A DNA stretch of 64,000 nucleotides, from contig NZ_BNCH01000001.1 in assembly GCF_014656375.1 (NCBI RefSeq), forward strand, positions 248,001-312,000. Direction: 5' to 3'. Every line of letters starts with the position of its first letter. The first letter of the stretch is position 1. Shown here one piece after another: positions 9,112 to 17,936 of this stretch. The DNA comes from Aliiroseovarius zhejiangensis (lineage in GTDB: Bacteria; Pseudomonadota; Alphaproteobacteria; Rhodobacterales; Rhodobacteraceae). The notes under the pieces were generated by a model, which was given only the letters and a program-made list of their open reading frames with translations, was not told the origin of the DNA and made no database searches. The translations under genes were made by a program, and so were the position numbers.

Positions 9112-9272
9112 CCTGGCCTCCTTCCGGTTCGTCTGTTGGGTCTTTCTTCGCGGGCCAACCTATGCGTCTGCGGAGCAAGATGAAAGAGGCGACAGGTGCA
9201 TTTTCCTCACCAACCCCGTTGACCCCGACCCGCTTTTGATGTGCAACTTGCCACAAGCTGATGGAGGGACGG

Positions 9273-10463
9273 ATGGCCTGGAAAACACTCGACGATATGG
9301 ATCTGAACGGCAAGGTTGTGCTGACGCGCGTGGATATCAACGTGCCGGTCGAGGATGGAAAAGTCACTGACGACACCCGCATCCAGCGTATCCTGCCCAC
9401 ATTGCGCGATATTCTGGCGGCGGGTGGCAAACCGGTTCTGCTGGCCCATTTCGGGCGACCCAAGGGGCAGCGCGTGCCGGAGATGTCGCTGTCGGTGGTG
9501 CAACCGGCGTTGGAAGCGGCCTTGGGACACCCGGTAAAATTCGCCGAGGACTGCATCGGCGGTCCGGCCAAGAAAGCGGTTGCGGCGTTGCAGAGCGGAG
9601 AAGTTCTGCTGTTGGAGAACACGCGTTTTCATGAGGGCGAAACCAAGAATGACGGGTTGTTCGCGGCCTCGCTGGCGGCCCTTGGCAACATCTATTGCAA
9701 CGATGCGTTTTCAGCAGCGCACCGGGCGCATGCTTCGACCGAGGCCTTGGCGCATCTGTTGCCATCCTGTGCCGGGCGACTGATGCAGGCAGAACTGTCG
9801 GCCCTTGAGGCGGCATTGGGCGATCCCGAACGCCCGCTGGTGGCGGTCGTGGGCGGGGCCAAGGTGTCGACCAAGCTGGATCTGCTGGGCAATCTGGTGG
9901 GTCGCGTGAACCAATTGATCATTGGCGGCGGCATGGCCAATACCTTCCTGGCCGCACAGGGGATTGATGTGGGCAAATCACTGGCCGAACATGACATGGC
10001 CGACACCGCGCGCGAGATTCTGGCCAAGGCCGAGGACGAAGGATGCGAGATCGTCCTGCCTTCGGATGTGGTTGTGGCACGCGAATTTGCGGCGGGTGCA
10101 GCGCACGAAACGGTCGCCGCTGATGCCTGCCCTGCAGATGCGATGATCCTGGATGCCGGACCGGACACGGTGGCCCGCATCTGTGAGATATTCGAAGCAG
10201 CCAAGACCCTGATCTGGAACGGCCCGCTGGGTGCGTTCGAGATCGAGCCATTTGACGCGGCCACCAATGCCGCTGCAAAGAAAGCCGCCGAACTATCAGC
10301 GGCAGGAAAGCTCGTGTCGGTCGCCGGTGGCGGCGACACGGTGGCGGCGTTGAACAAGGCGGATGCGGCCGAGGACTTCACCTATATCTCGACCGCAGGT
10401 GGTGCATTTTTGGAATGGATGGAGGGTAAGACGCTGCCCGGTGTGGCGGCGCTTTCTGACTAA
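9273..10463 (+). CDS. pgk: phosphoglycerate kinase
   Basis: It interconverts 1,3-bisphosphoglycerate plus ADP and 3-phosphoglycerate plus ATP in glycolysis and gluconeogenesis. The protein has 396 residues from the ATG at 9273; an earlier in-frame ATG at 9261 is rejected because GGAGGGA (9263-9269) is the ribosome-binding site of the later start. Recognisable are RVDINVP (about residue 19), [10 protein letters not shown], the hinge region [16 protein letters not shown] and the C-terminal GGGDTVAAL nucleotide-binding loop. A terminator follows directly. The aldolase gene of the same pathway lies 0.7 kb downstream. Confidence 0.97.
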   Translation: MAWKTLDDMDLNGKVVLTRVDINVPVEDGKVTDDTRIQRILPTLRDILAAGGKPVLLAHFGRPKGQRVPEMSLSVVQPALEAALGHPVKFAEDCIGGPAKKAVAALQSGEVLLLENTRFHEGETKNDGLFAASLAALGNIYCNDAFSAAHRAHASTEALAHLLPSCAGRLMQAELSALEAALGDPERPLVAVVGGAKVSTKLDLLGNLVGRVNQLIIGGGMANTFLAAQGIDVGKSLAEHDMADTAREILAKAEDEGCEIVLPSDVVVAREFAAGAAHETVAADACPADAMILDAGPDTVARICEIFEAAKTLIWNGPLGAFEIEPFDAATNAAAKKAAELSAAGKLVSVAGGGDTVAALNKADAAEDFTYISTAGGAFLEWMEGKTLPGVAALSD

Positions 10464-10482
10464 CCCCTTCATATTACCTTAT

Positions 10483-10522
10483 AAAAGACCCCGCACCGGC
10501 GACGGTAGCGGGGTTTTCTTTT
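10483..10522 (+). terminator. rho-independent terminator after pgk
   Basis: The stem ACCCCGC/GCGGGGT (10488-10494 and 10507-10513, approximately) is followed by TTTCTTTT. It lies 20 bases after the pgk stop. Confidence 0.85.
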
Positions 10523-10537
10523 ATCTGATTTCGCCAC

Positions 10538-10567
10538 TTGACGAGTTCCTGAGTGTTTTAGTAGGTT
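10538..10567 (+). promoter_or_regulatory. candidate sigma-70 promoter of the hemP unit
   Basis: TTGACG (10538-10543) is followed after 18 bases by TAGGTT (10562-10567). The -35 box is good and the -10 box weak, as expected for a regulated promoter. I found no convincing iron-box palindrome. Confidence 0.35.
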
Positions 10568-10642
10568 ATGAGCATCAGCCAGTTGCCCAAGCGACCAGCC
10601 GGAGAAACAGGGCAGTTTTTGCCCCCCGACAGGAGCGCGACA

Positions 10643-10768
10643 ATGACATTTCCCTGCGAAGGCCCGCAACTAGCCAGAACCGATATCCCACACCCGCTGT
10701 CCATCCTGACCGGCCTGACCTTGTTGGCCACCTGGATCGTGACCTGCTTTGAAGGAGACAGACCATGA
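10643..10768 (+). CDS. putative 41-residue membrane peptide upstream of hemP
   Basis: An ATG at 10643 preceded by ACAGGAG (spacing about 7) opens a 41-codon frame. Its middle is one hydrophobic helix (ILTGLTLLATWIVTCF, about residues 21-36), and its TGA overlaps the hemP ATG in an ATGA junction (10765-10768). The frame extends in phase to an ATG at 10568 (66 codons), but that one lacks a Shine-Dalgarno sequence. The coupling argues for real translation; no relatives are known to me. It may regulate hemP translation or encode a small membrane partner. Confidence 0.4.
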   Translation: MTFPCEGPQLARTDIPHPLSILTGLTLLATWIVTCFEGDRP

Positions 10769-10935
10769 CCGCCCCCCTGCCCGCCTCGGTGTTCGACACG
10801 GCCCGCCAGACGCCGCCGCCCAAACATGATGCGCTGGACCTGACCGGATACGGAAAGAAGGCGCAGATCGTGCTGAACGACATGGTCTATACTCTGACGA
10901 TCACGCGGGCGGGCAAGCTGATCCTGACCAAGTGA
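10765..10935 (+). CDS. hemP: hemin uptake protein HemP
   Basis: This 56-residue protein ends in the family signature VYTLTITRAGKLILTK, typical of the HemP domain. HemP proteins are small factors linked to haem uptake and its regulation in Proteobacteria, normally next to haem receptor genes. None is present here; the gene sits between pgk and the aldolase gene. The Shine-Dalgarno GAAGGAGA (10751-10758) supports this start. It overlaps the upstream small frame by 4 bases. Confidence 0.85.
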   Translation: MTAPLPASVFDTARQTPPPKHDALDLTGYGKKAQIVLNDMVYTLTITRAGKLILTK

Positions 10936-10997
10936 CCCATGCTGTGGCGCGTGTCTGGCTGCGTTCCCGCCCGACTGATTTCCCCCGCGCCCGGACG

Positions 10998-11050
10998 GGG
11001 GGCAAGACCCACGACCGTTTCATCCGTCTTGCCCCCACTGTTCTTTCCTT
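10998..11050 (+). terminator. terminator-like hairpin after hemP
   Basis: A perfect 11-bp stem GGGGGCAAGAC/GTCTTGCCCCC (10998-11008 and 11026-11036) with a 17-base loop is followed by a T-rich stretch (TTCTTTCCTT). It probably ends the hemP transcript. Confidence 0.65.
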
Positions 11051-11095
11051 CCCCTGCGTTTGGGGTTCTTCTTGCCGTCGTTAGCGCCAGCACAA

Positions 11096-11124
11096 TTGCA
11101 AGGGCCGGGCCTGTCGCCTAGAAC
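11096..11124 (+). promoter_or_regulatory. candidate sigma-70 promoter of the aldolase gene
   Basis: TTGCAA (11096-11101), a 17-base spacer and TAGAAC (11119-11124) lie about 35 bases before the ATG at 11158. Confidence 0.45.
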
Positions 11125-11157
11125 AAGGGAAACTCACCAGTTCCAGACAGGACCGAC

Positions 11158-12051
11158 ATGCCAAACCAAGCACAAATGGATAAGATCAAAGCCAAACAGG
11201 GCTTCATCGCCGCACTTGACCAGTCGGGCGGCTCGACCCCGAAGGCGCTGCGCCTTTATGGGATCGAGGAAGACGCCTATTCGAGCGAGGCCGAGATGTT
11301 CGACCTGATCCACGCCATGCGCGCTCGGATCGCTCAGGCGCCGGCCTTCAATGGTGACAAGGTGATTGGCGCGATCCTGTTCGAAATGACAATGGACCGC
11401 GAGATCGCCGGGAAACCCACCGCGACCTATATGTGGGAAGACCGCGGTGTCGTGCCGTTTCTGAAGGTCGACAAGGGGCTGGCGGATGAAGAGAACGGCG
11501 TGCAACTGATGAAACCGATGCCGGATCTCGATGCACTGTGCGACCGCGCCGTGAACGCAGGGGTGTTCGGCACCAAGATGCGCTCGGTCATCAACGCGGC
11601 GAATGCAGACGGCATCAACGCCAATGTGGCGCAGCAGTTCGAGGTCGCCAAACAGATCATGGCGCACGGGCTGGTGCCGATCATCGAGCCCGAGATCAAC
11701 ATCTCGATCCCAGACAAGGTGGCGGCGGAAGACCTGTTGCTGGTCGCGCTGCAATCGCAACTGGATGCCCTGTCGGACGATCAGACCGTGATGCTGAAAC
11801 TGACCCTGCCCGAGACGCCGAACCACTACAAGGCGCTGGTGGATCATCCGCGCGTGGCCGCGGTGGTGGCGTTGTCGGGCGGATACAGCCGGGCCGAGGC
11901 CAACGCCCGTCTCAGCCAGAACACCGGCATGATCGCCAGCTTCTCGCGCGCCCTGACCGAAGGGCTGTCCGCGCAGCAATCGGACGAAGAGTTCAACGCC
12001 ACCATCGCGGATACGATCGACAGCATCTATCAGGCGTCGATCGCGGGCTGA
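11158..12051 (+). CDS. class I fructose-bisphosphate aldolase
   Basis: It cleaves fructose 1,6-bisphosphate to dihydroxyacetone phosphate and glyceraldehyde 3-phosphate through a Schiff-base lysine, without metal. The 297 residues match the bacterial short class I aldolases: [16 protein letters not shown] near residue 15, the strand IIEPEINI near residue 180, and [12 protein letters not shown] near residue 238. The Shine-Dalgarno AGGA precedes the ATG. It lies downstream of pgk in the same direction but behind two terminators and its own promoter-like sequence, so it is probably expressed independently. Confidence 0.92.
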   Translation: MPNQAQMDKIKAKQGFIAALDQSGGSTPKALRLYGIEEDAYSSEAEMFDLIHAMRARIAQAPAFNGDKVIGAILFEMTMDREIAGKPTATYMWEDRGVVPFLKVDKGLADEENGVQLMKPMPDLDALCDRAVNAGVFGTKMRSVINAANADGINANVAQQFEVAKQIMAHGLVPIIEPEINISIPDKVAAEDLLLVALQSQLDALSDDQTVMLKLTLPETPNHYKALVDHPRVAAVVALSGGYSRAEANARLSQNTGMIASFSRALTEGLSAQQSDEEFNATIADTIDSIYQASIAG

Positions 12052-12071
12052 TCCCGGTCTTGCACGAACCT

Positions 12072-12105
12072 GACGCCCGTGGCGCACGCTGCGGGCGTTT
12101 TGTGT
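12072..12105 (+). terminator. rho-independent terminator after the aldolase gene
   Basis: The stem ACGCCCG/CGGGCGT (12073-12079 and 12092-12098) is followed by TTTTGTGT. Confidence 0.7.
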
Positions 12106-12215
12106 CGGGTCGGCTATGACAAGCGCCGCACCCCGGGATTTTGCCTTTTGCCTGAAATCCTGCATACTGAATACAGATCAGTTTGCATAAGTTGACAAGT
12201 TGAAAGGCGCGCCTC

Positions 12216-13448
12216 ATGGCCAGCACCCTTCTTGGCGGCATCGCGATCAACGAAGTTCTGGTTGACCCCAATGGCGCGAATGATTTTGACACAGACGGCA
12301 ATGGCGTTGCGCGCGGTGCAGATGAGTTCATAGAGCTGATCAACACCTCTGACGCCGCGATCGACATATCCGGACTTGAGCTCTGGGACCGTGGACGCGA
12401 CAATTGGTTCACGTTTCCTTCCGGCACCATCCTGGAGCCCGGCGCAGTCGCAGTGGTGGTGCGCAACGTCCAGAATGGCGGCAGCTTGCCTGCTGTGACC
12501 GGTGACAATCTGGCTTTCGACGCGAATTACGGCGGCGGCGTGTTCAACAACAACGGCGACAATATTGTCGTCTATGACCCGAACAATGACGAATATATTC
12601 AGGCGATCTACAACGGCGACTCGGTCGACGACCCTGTCAACGGCCCGGGATATTCCGGGTTTTCCAGCACCGCCACGCAATCCGGGACAACCGAGGATTG
12701 GGGAAACGATCAGGACGGGTTTTCGATCCAGCGGACCTCGGCGGGATTTAACAACTCTTTGACCCCAACACCCGGAACGGACATCGTCTGTTTTGCCTCC
12801 GGCACCCTGCTTGAGACCCCGCAAGGCTTCACCCCGATCGCGGCATTGCGCGCAGGCGACCTTGTCAACACGATGGATGATGGCTGGCAGCCCATTCGAT
12901 GGATTTTCGCCCGGCGCGTCACGCTGGCCGATCTGCACGCGGACCCGAATCTGTTGCCAATTGCGATAAGCGCCAATGGTTTGGGTGACAACCAACCCTC
13001 CACGCCGCTATTGATCTCGCGTCAGCATCGCATTCTGATTGAAGGGAAAATCGCCCGATGCATGTTCGGCGCAGAACAGATATTGGCCGCTGCAAAGGAT
13101 TTGACGGGGTGCGAGGGTATCCGGGTGCACCATCCGGACACAGGCTTTTTCTATTATCACGTCCTGTTGGACAAACACCAAATTCTGAACGCAAACGGGA
13201 TTGCGGCAGAAAGTCTTTATCTGGGACCCGGCGCGATGACCGCCCTGTCAGGTGATGCGCAAGAGGAGTTGCGGCTTTTGTGCCCACATGGCGGTCTTGG
13301 GGTGCCCGCGCTGTCGCAAACACCATCGCGGCCATTGACCCGTGGCGCGCGCGTCAGAACACTGGTGAAACGGCATGTCAGGAACAATCGGGAGCTGCTG
13401 GCTGCATTCCGACGGACGCTGACACACGATCGCCATCCGGAAGGTTGA
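12216..13448 (+). CDS. lamin-tail domain plus Hint domain protein
   Basis: This 410-residue protein has two parts. Residues about 5-110 look like a lamin tail (LTD) beta-sandwich, with INEVLVDPNGAN and DEFIELINTSD. Residues about 190-340 form a Hint (hedgehog/intein) domain with VCFASGTLLETPQG, in which Cys192 is the expected nucleophile, GDLVNTMDDG, and SRQHRILIEG with the conserved histidine. Hint proteins of this kind are common in Rhodobacterales and are thought to be secreted and self-processing; the substrate is unknown. There is no classical signal peptide. A Cys-less paralogous domain is encoded at 44931-45434. Confidence 0.82.
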   Translation: MASTLLGGIAINEVLVDPNGANDFDTDGNGVARGADEFIELINTSDAAIDISGLELWDRGRDNWFTFPSGTILEPGAVAVVVRNVQNGGSLPAVTGDNLAFDANYGGGVFNNNGDNIVVYDPNNDEYIQAIYNGDSVDDPVNGPGYSGFSSTATQSGTTEDWGNDQDGFSIQRTSAGFNNSLTPTPGTDIVCFASGTLLETPQGFTPIAALRAGDLVNTMDDGWQPIRWIFARRVTLADLHADPNLLPIAISANGLGDNQPSTPLLISRQHRILIEGKIARCMFGAEQILAAAKDLTGCEGIRVHHPDTGFFYYHVLLDKHQILNANGIAAESLYLGPGAMTALSGDAQEELRLLCPHGGLGVPALSQTPSRPLTRGARVRTLVKRHVRNNRELLAAFRRTLTHDRHPEG

Positions 13449-13527
13449 TCCAAACGGCCGGTCCCTGTGCCGGCAGTCGGCTTCCCTGCCCATCCACGAA
13501 AAAAGCATCTGCTGATTCGATTTGGGA

Positions 13528-13556
13528 TTCACAAGGCGAATCGCCTGTGCCATAGT
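13528..13556 (+). promoter_or_regulatory. promoter with palindrome in the spacer, upstream of the FtsB-like gene
   Basis: TTCACA (13528-13533) and CATAGT (13551-13556) are 17 bases apart. The spacer begins with the palindrome AGGCGAATCGCCT (13534-13546), a possible operator. Confidence 0.45.
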
Positions 13557-13614
13557 GTCGGTGCACCATCCGAAAAGAGATGGGCAAGAGGCAGTACATA
13601 CAGACGGGACACCT

Positions 13615-13917
13615 ATGGGCGCACCTCGTGCACAAGCTGGTTTTGGTGGGGCGATCTACTTCGTGGTGATCGTGGGGCTTGGCCTGTATTTCACCTTTGC
13701 CAGCGTGCAGGGCGACTTTGGTCTTTTCCGTCGCGTGCAGATCGAGGCTGAGACGCAATCGCTTTTGAAAGAGCGGGATGCGCTCTCGGCCGAGATTGCC
13801 GCGCTGTCCAACAAGACCCGCCGCCTGTCGGACGATTATCTGGACCTCGACCTGCTGGACGAACAGGCCCGGTCCGTACTGGGCATGGTGCGCGCGGACG
13901 AGGTTGTCCTGCGCTGA
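13615..13917 (+). CDS. FtsB/DivIC-family septum formation initiator
   Basis: This 100-residue bitopic protein has a short cytoplasmic N-terminus, one transmembrane helix (about residues 13-30) and a coiled coil (about residues 45-75: ETQSLLKERDALSAEIAALS). This matches FtsB-like cell-division proteins, which bridge FtsL and FtsQ at the septum. The frame extends upstream to a TTG at 13522, but the ATG at 13615 places the membrane helix correctly. The position just before pdhA is the usual one for this gene in alphaproteobacteria. Confidence 0.83.
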   Translation: MGAPRAQAGFGGAIYFVVIVGLGLYFTFASVQGDFGLFRRVQIEAETQSLLKERDALSAEIAALSNKTRRLSDDYLDLDLLDEQARSVLGMVRADEVVLR

Positions 13918-14061
13918 CGGCGCGCGGTTTGGCTGCCCCTTCTCACTGCCTACATCACTCATTGCTCTATTGCAGTTGTGCAAACCTGTTCATGCGCATG
14001 GCGCAAGGCTGTGAACCTGTCGTCGCGTCAAGTTTTTGTCGACCTGAAAGCATATTTTCTG

Positions 14062-14086
14062 TATAAGATAGTTTAATACTAAACTA
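14062..14086 (+). promoter_or_regulatory. pdh operon promoter -10 and overlapping palindromic operator
   Basis: A TATAAG box (14062-14067) is followed directly by the inverted repeat TAGTTTA-ATAC-TAAACTA (14069-14086), with 7-bp perfect arms. The repeat covers the expected transcription start, so a bound protein would block initiation. The -35 region is weak (TCGACC at 14039-14044 with a spacer of 17). Confidence 0.5.
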
Positions 14087-14124
14087 CCGCTTCGCATCAG
14101 CCGACGCCAGGAGGAGGACGCCAT

Positions 14125-15126
14125 ATGGCCGCCCGGAAAAGCGCCCCGAAAAAATCCGCTAAATCAAACACATCGAAGGAAGAGCTGCTTGGCTTCTATC
14201 GAGAGATGTTGCTGATCCGTCGATTCGAGGAAAAGGCCGGCCAGCTTTATGGCATGGGTCTGATCGGCGGGTTCTGTCACCTCTATATCGGTCAGGAAGC
14301 CGTGGTTGTCGGGCTTGAAGCCGCCGCGAAAGACGGCGACAAGCGTCTGACCTCTTATCGCGACCACGGCCACATGCTGGCCTGCGGGATGGACCCCAAA
14401 GGTGTGATGGCCGAGCTGACGGGTCGCGAAGGGGGGTATTCCAAAGGCAAGGGCGGGTCGATGCACATGTTTTCGACCGAAAAGCATTTCTATGGCGGCC
14501 ACGGCATCGTGGGCGCGCAGGTGCCGATTGGCACCGGGCTGGCCTTCGCCGACAAGTATCTGGAAAATGGCGGCGTGACCTTCACCTATTTCGGTGATGG
14601 CGCGGCCAATCAGGGTCAGGTTTACGAAAGCTTCAACATGGCGTCGCTGTGGCAGTTGCCTGTGATCTATGTGGTTGAAAACAACCAATATGCGATGGGC
14701 ACATCCTTGCAGCGGTCCAGTTCCACCCCCGACATCTATACCCGCGGCGAAGCCTTCGGCATTCCCGGCGAGGCGGTCGATGGGATGGACGTATTGGCGG
14801 TGAAAGAAGCCGGTCTGCGCGCCACCGAACACTGCCGGTCAGGCAACGGGCCATATATTCTTGAGATGAAAACCTACCGCTATCGCGGCCACTCCATGTC
14901 CGATCCGGCCAAGTATCGCACCCGTGAAGAGGTGCAGAAGATCCGCGAGGAACGCGACGCCATCGAGCATGTGCGCGACTTGATTCTGCAGGGCAAACAC
15001 GCCTCGGAGGACGAGCTGAAAGCCATCGACAAAGAGATCAAAGGCATCGTGAACGACGCTGCCGAATTCTCGAAGAACAGCCCGGAGCCCGCTCTGGAAG
15101 AGCTGTGGACCGACATTTACGCCTGA
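14125..15126 (+). CDS. pdhA: pyruvate dehydrogenase E1 component, alpha subunit
   Basis: With E1-beta it decarboxylates pyruvate using thiamine diphosphate and hands the acetyl group to lipoyl-E2. The 333 residues carry the TPP-binding motif GDGAANQGQVYESFNMA (about residue 154), with the terminal part VVENNQYAMG, and the phosphorylation-loop-like RYRGHSMSDPAKYR (about residue 252). The Shine-Dalgarno GGAGGAGG precedes the ATG. It is the first gene of pdhA-pdhB-pdhC, with gaps of 24 and 12 bases. Confidence 0.97.
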   Translation: MAARKSAPKKSAKSNTSKEELLGFYREMLLIRRFEEKAGQLYGMGLIGGFCHLYIGQEAVVVGLEAAAKDGDKRLTSYRDHGHMLACGMDPKGVMAELTGREGGYSKGKGGSMHMFSTEKHFYGGHGIVGAQVPIGTGLAFADKYLENGGVTFTYFGDGAANQGQVYESFNMASLWQLPVIYVVENNQYAMGTSLQRSSSTPDIYTRGEAFGIPGEAVDGMDVLAVKEAGLRATEHCRSGNGPYILEMKTYRYRGHSMSDPAKYRTREEVQKIREERDAIEHVRDLILQGKHASEDELKAIDKEIKGIVNDAAEFSKNSPEPALEELWTDIYA

Positions 15127-15150
15127 GACCCGGACAGAGGAGAGAATAGA

Positions 15151-16524
15151 ATGGCTACTGAAGTATTGATGCCCGCCCTGTCCCCCACGATGGAAGAGGG
15201 AACACTGGCGAAATGGCTTGTGAAAGAAGGCGACGAGGTCGCATCGGGCGATATCATTGCCGAGATTGAAACCGACAAGGCCACGATGGAATTCGAAGCC
15301 GTCGATGAAGGGATCATCGGCAAGATCCTTGTCGAAGAAGGCACCGAAGGCGTGAAGGTGAACACACCGATTGCGGTGCTGATTGAGGAGGGCGAAAGCG
15401 CCGATGACATTGCGGCCCCTGCGGCAGCACAAGCTGACACTGATGCGCCCGAAACCGCCGACGCGCCAGTCGAGGCCAAAGCAGCCGCCCAGCCGATTAC
15501 TCCGGTCGCGCCCACCGAAACGGACATTCCCGAGGGCACCGAAATGCGCGCGACCACCGTGCGCGAAGCTTTGCGCGACGCGATGGCCGAGGAAATGCGC
15601 GCCGATGACACCGTGTTCCTGATGGGCGAGGAAGTCGCCGAGTATCAGGGGGCGTACAAGATCAGCCAGGGCTTGCTGGACGAGTTCGGCGCCAAGCGCG
15701 TGATCGACACCCCGATCACCGAACACGGCTTTACCGGCCTTGCAACAGGCGCGGCGATGGGCGGTCTGAAACCGATTGTCGAGTTCATGACCTTCAACTT
15801 CGCCATGCAGGCGATTGACCACATCATCAACACGGCCGCGAAGACGCGGTATATGTCGGGCGGCCAGATGTCCTGCCCCATCGTGTTCCGCGGTGCCAAT
15901 GGCGCTGCGGCCCGTGTGGCTGCCCAGCACAGCCAGGATTACGCGGCGTGGTATGCGCAAATCCCCGGCCTGCATGTGGCGATGCCCTATTCGGCGTCGG
16001 ATGCAAAGGGTCTTCTGAAAACCGCGATCCGCGATGAAAACCCGGTCGTGTTTCTGGAGAATGAGCTGCTCTATGGGCAGAGCTTCGATGTGCCAGTGAT
16101 GGACGATTACACCGTGCCCTTCGGCAAGGCGCGCATTTGGCGTGAAGGCAATGACCTTACCATTGTCAGCTTTGGCATCGGCATGAAATACGCGTTGGAG
16201 GCTGCCGACGCGCTGGCCGAAGACGGCATTTCCGCCGAGGTGATCGACCTGCGCACCCTGCGCCCGTTGGACTATGACACGGTGCTGAACTCGGTCATGA
16301 AAACCAACCGCTGCATCACAGTGGAAGAAGGCTGGCCGGTGGCGTCCATCGGCAACCACATCTCGGCGACCATCATGGAACGTGCGTTCGATTATCTGGA
16401 CGCCCCGGTGATCAACCTGACTGGCAAGGACGTGCCCATGCCCTATGCCGCCAACCTTGAGAAACTGGCACTGGTGACCACGAAAGAGGTCATCGACGCC
16501 GCTAAAGCCGTAACCTATCGCTAA
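15151..16524 (+). CDS. pdhB: pyruvate dehydrogenase E1 component, beta subunit with N-terminal lipoyl domain
   Basis: The 457 residues contain a biotinyl/lipoyl domain (residues 1-80, lipoylation site in [11 protein letters not shown] near residue 42), an Ala/Pro-rich linker (about residues 85-130) and the transketolase-type pyrimidine-binding and C-terminal domains. The lipoyl domain fused to E1-beta is a known alphaproteobacterial feature. Its first 80 residues are nearly identical to those of the downstream E2. The domain may take the acetyl group from E1 and share it within the complex. Confidence 0.97.
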   Translation: MATEVLMPALSPTMEEGTLAKWLVKEGDEVASGDIIAEIETDKATMEFEAVDEGIIGKILVEEGTEGVKVNTPIAVLIEEGESADDIAAPAAAQADTDAPETADAPVEAKAAAQPITPVAPTETDIPEGTEMRATTVREALRDAMAEEMRADDTVFLMGEEVAEYQGAYKISQGLLDEFGAKRVIDTPITEHGFTGLATGAAMGGLKPIVEFMTFNFAMQAIDHIINTAAKTRYMSGGQMSCPIVFRGANGAAARVAAQHSQDYAAWYAQIPGLHVAMPYSASDAKGLLKTAIRDENPVVFLENELLYGQSFDVPVMDDYTVPFGKARIWREGNDLTIVSFGIGMKYALEAADALAEDGISAEVIDLRTLRPLDYDTVLNSVMKTNRCITVEEGWPVASIGNHISATIMERAFDYLDAPVINLTGKDVPMPYAANLEKLALVTTKEVIDAAKAVTYR

Positions 16525-16536
16525 GGAGACACAGAC

Positions 16537-17835
16537 ATGGCAACCGAAATTCTGATGCCCGCCCTGTCACCTACGATGGAGGAAGGCACGCTGGCGAAAT
16601 GGCTGGTCAAGGAAGGGGACGAGGTCGCGTCGGGCGACCTTCTGGCCGAGATCGAAACCGACAAGGCGACGATGGAGTTCGAAGCTGTCGATGAAGGCAT
16701 CATCGGCAAGATCCTAGTCGAAGAAGGCACCGAGGGCGTGAAGGTGAACACCGCCATCGCGATTCTGGTCGAAGAAGGCGAAGAGGTCGGAGAGGTTGCC
16801 GAAAGCGCCCCCGCAACGCCTGCTGCCGAAAAGGCCGACGCTGCGCCGGACGCCAAGGAAGAATCGGCTCCTGCGGCTGCAAAACCTGCCGCCCCTGCCC
16901 CGCAAGCCGCTGATGGCAGTCGCATATTCGCCTCACCGCTGGCGCGGCGCATTGCGGCGGACAAAGGGTTGGACCTGGCCCAGATCAAGGGCTCTGGTCC
17001 CAAGGGACGGATCATCAAGGCAGATGTTGAGGGCGCGACCGCAACCGCACCCAAATCCGCCCCAGCCGCCACAAGCGCACCTGCTGCAGCCGCGCCTGCG
17101 CCGTCCGTATCGGCTGATACCGTGGCCGCGATGTATGAAGGGCGCGACTTTGAAGAGGTCAAGCTGGACGGAATGCGCAAGACCATTGCCGCCCGTCTGT
17201 CGGAGGCTAAGCAGACCATCCCGCATTTCTATCTGCGGCGCGACATCAAGCTGGATTCGCTTCTGGCCTTCCGCAGCCAGTTGAACAAGCAACTGGAAAG
17301 CCGTGGCGTGAAGCTGTCGGTCAATGACTTCATCATCAAGGCGGTCGCGATCGCCCTGCAACAGGTGCCCGAGGCCAACGCGGTCTGGGCCGGGGATCGC
17401 GTGTTGCAAATGAAGGCGTCCGACGTGGCGGTTGCCGTGGCGATCGAAGGCGGCTTGTTCACGCCGGTCTTGCAGGACGCGGATCAGAAATCCCTGTCCA
17501 GCCTGTCGACCCAGATGAAAGATCTGGCCGCGCGGGCGCGTGACCGCAAGCTCGCCCCGCATGAATATCAGGGCGGCAGCTTCGCGATCTCGAACCTTGG
17601 CATGTTCGGCATCGACAATTTCGACGCCATCGTGAACCCACCCCATGCGGGTATTCTGGCCGTGGGCACGGGGGTCAAGAAACCTGTCGTCGGCGACAAT
17701 GGCGAATTGACCACAGCCACCGTGATGAGCGTCACGATGTCGGTCGATCACAGGGTCATTGACGGGGCTGTCGGGGCGAACCTGCTGAAAGCGATTGTCG
17801 AGAACCTTGAAAACCCGATGACGATGCTGGCGTAA
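16537..17835 (+). CDS. pdhC: dihydrolipoyl acetyltransferase, E2 of pyruvate dehydrogenase
   Basis: E2 forms the core of the PDH complex and transfers acetyl from lipoate to CoA. The 432 residues comprise one lipoyl domain (1-80), an Ala/Pro linker, the peripheral subunit-binding domain (about 128-163, [17 protein letters not shown]), a second linker, and the catalytic domain ending in [13 protein letters not shown] (about residue 407) with the HxxxDG active site. The Shine-Dalgarno TAAGGAG overlaps the pdhB stop region. E3 is not encoded nearby. Confidence 0.97.
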   Translation: MATEILMPALSPTMEEGTLAKWLVKEGDEVASGDLLAEIETDKATMEFEAVDEGIIGKILVEEGTEGVKVNTAIAILVEEGEEVGEVAESAPATPAAEKADAAPDAKEESAPAAAKPAAPAPQAADGSRIFASPLARRIAADKGLDLAQIKGSGPKGRIIKADVEGATATAPKSAPAATSAPAAAAPAPSVSADTVAAMYEGRDFEEVKLDGMRKTIAARLSEAKQTIPHFYLRRDIKLDSLLAFRSQLNKQLESRGVKLSVNDFIIKAVAIALQQVPEANAVWAGDRVLQMKASDVAVAVAIEGGLFTPVLQDADQKSLSSLSTQMKDLAARARDRKLAPHEYQGGSFAISNLGMFGIDNFDAIVNPPHAGILAVGTGVKKPVVGDNGELTTATVMSVTMSVDHRVIDGAVGANLLKAIVENLENPMTMLA

Positions 17836-17864
17836 CGTCGCATTCAAAACTTGCAATCTATTGA

Positions 17865-17908
17865 CATGGCTCAAGGCGAACCCGTACGTCTTGGGCCATG
17901 TGCTTTTC
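17865..17908 (+). terminator. hairpin after pdhC (terminator or operator)
   Basis: CATGGCTCAAG (17865-17875) pairs with CTTGGGCCATG (17890-17900) with one G-U pair and a 14-base loop, followed by TGCTTTTCC. It lies between pdhC and the next gene. A TTGACA at 17861-17866 overlaps its left arm, so a regulatory role for the next gene is also possible. Confidence 0.45.
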
Positions 17909-17936
17909 CAACATGCTGAAAACACAGGAGAAGCAG

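Noticed and set aside
10540-10600. Iron-responsive box upstream of hemP
   Set aside because: No match to the TGA-N9-TCA or TTTAGAA/TTCTAAA patterns that I could defend.
12643-12660. CCCGGGATATTCCGGG-like sequence in the lamin-tail gene, similar to the repeat core
   Set aside because: The hairpin and the GCCAGAAGAAA tail are missing and the codons fit the domain; chance similarity.
14839-16359. 506-codon open frame antisense to pdhA and pdhB
   Set aside because: Composition rich in His and Gly with no domain; mirror of strongly conserved genes.
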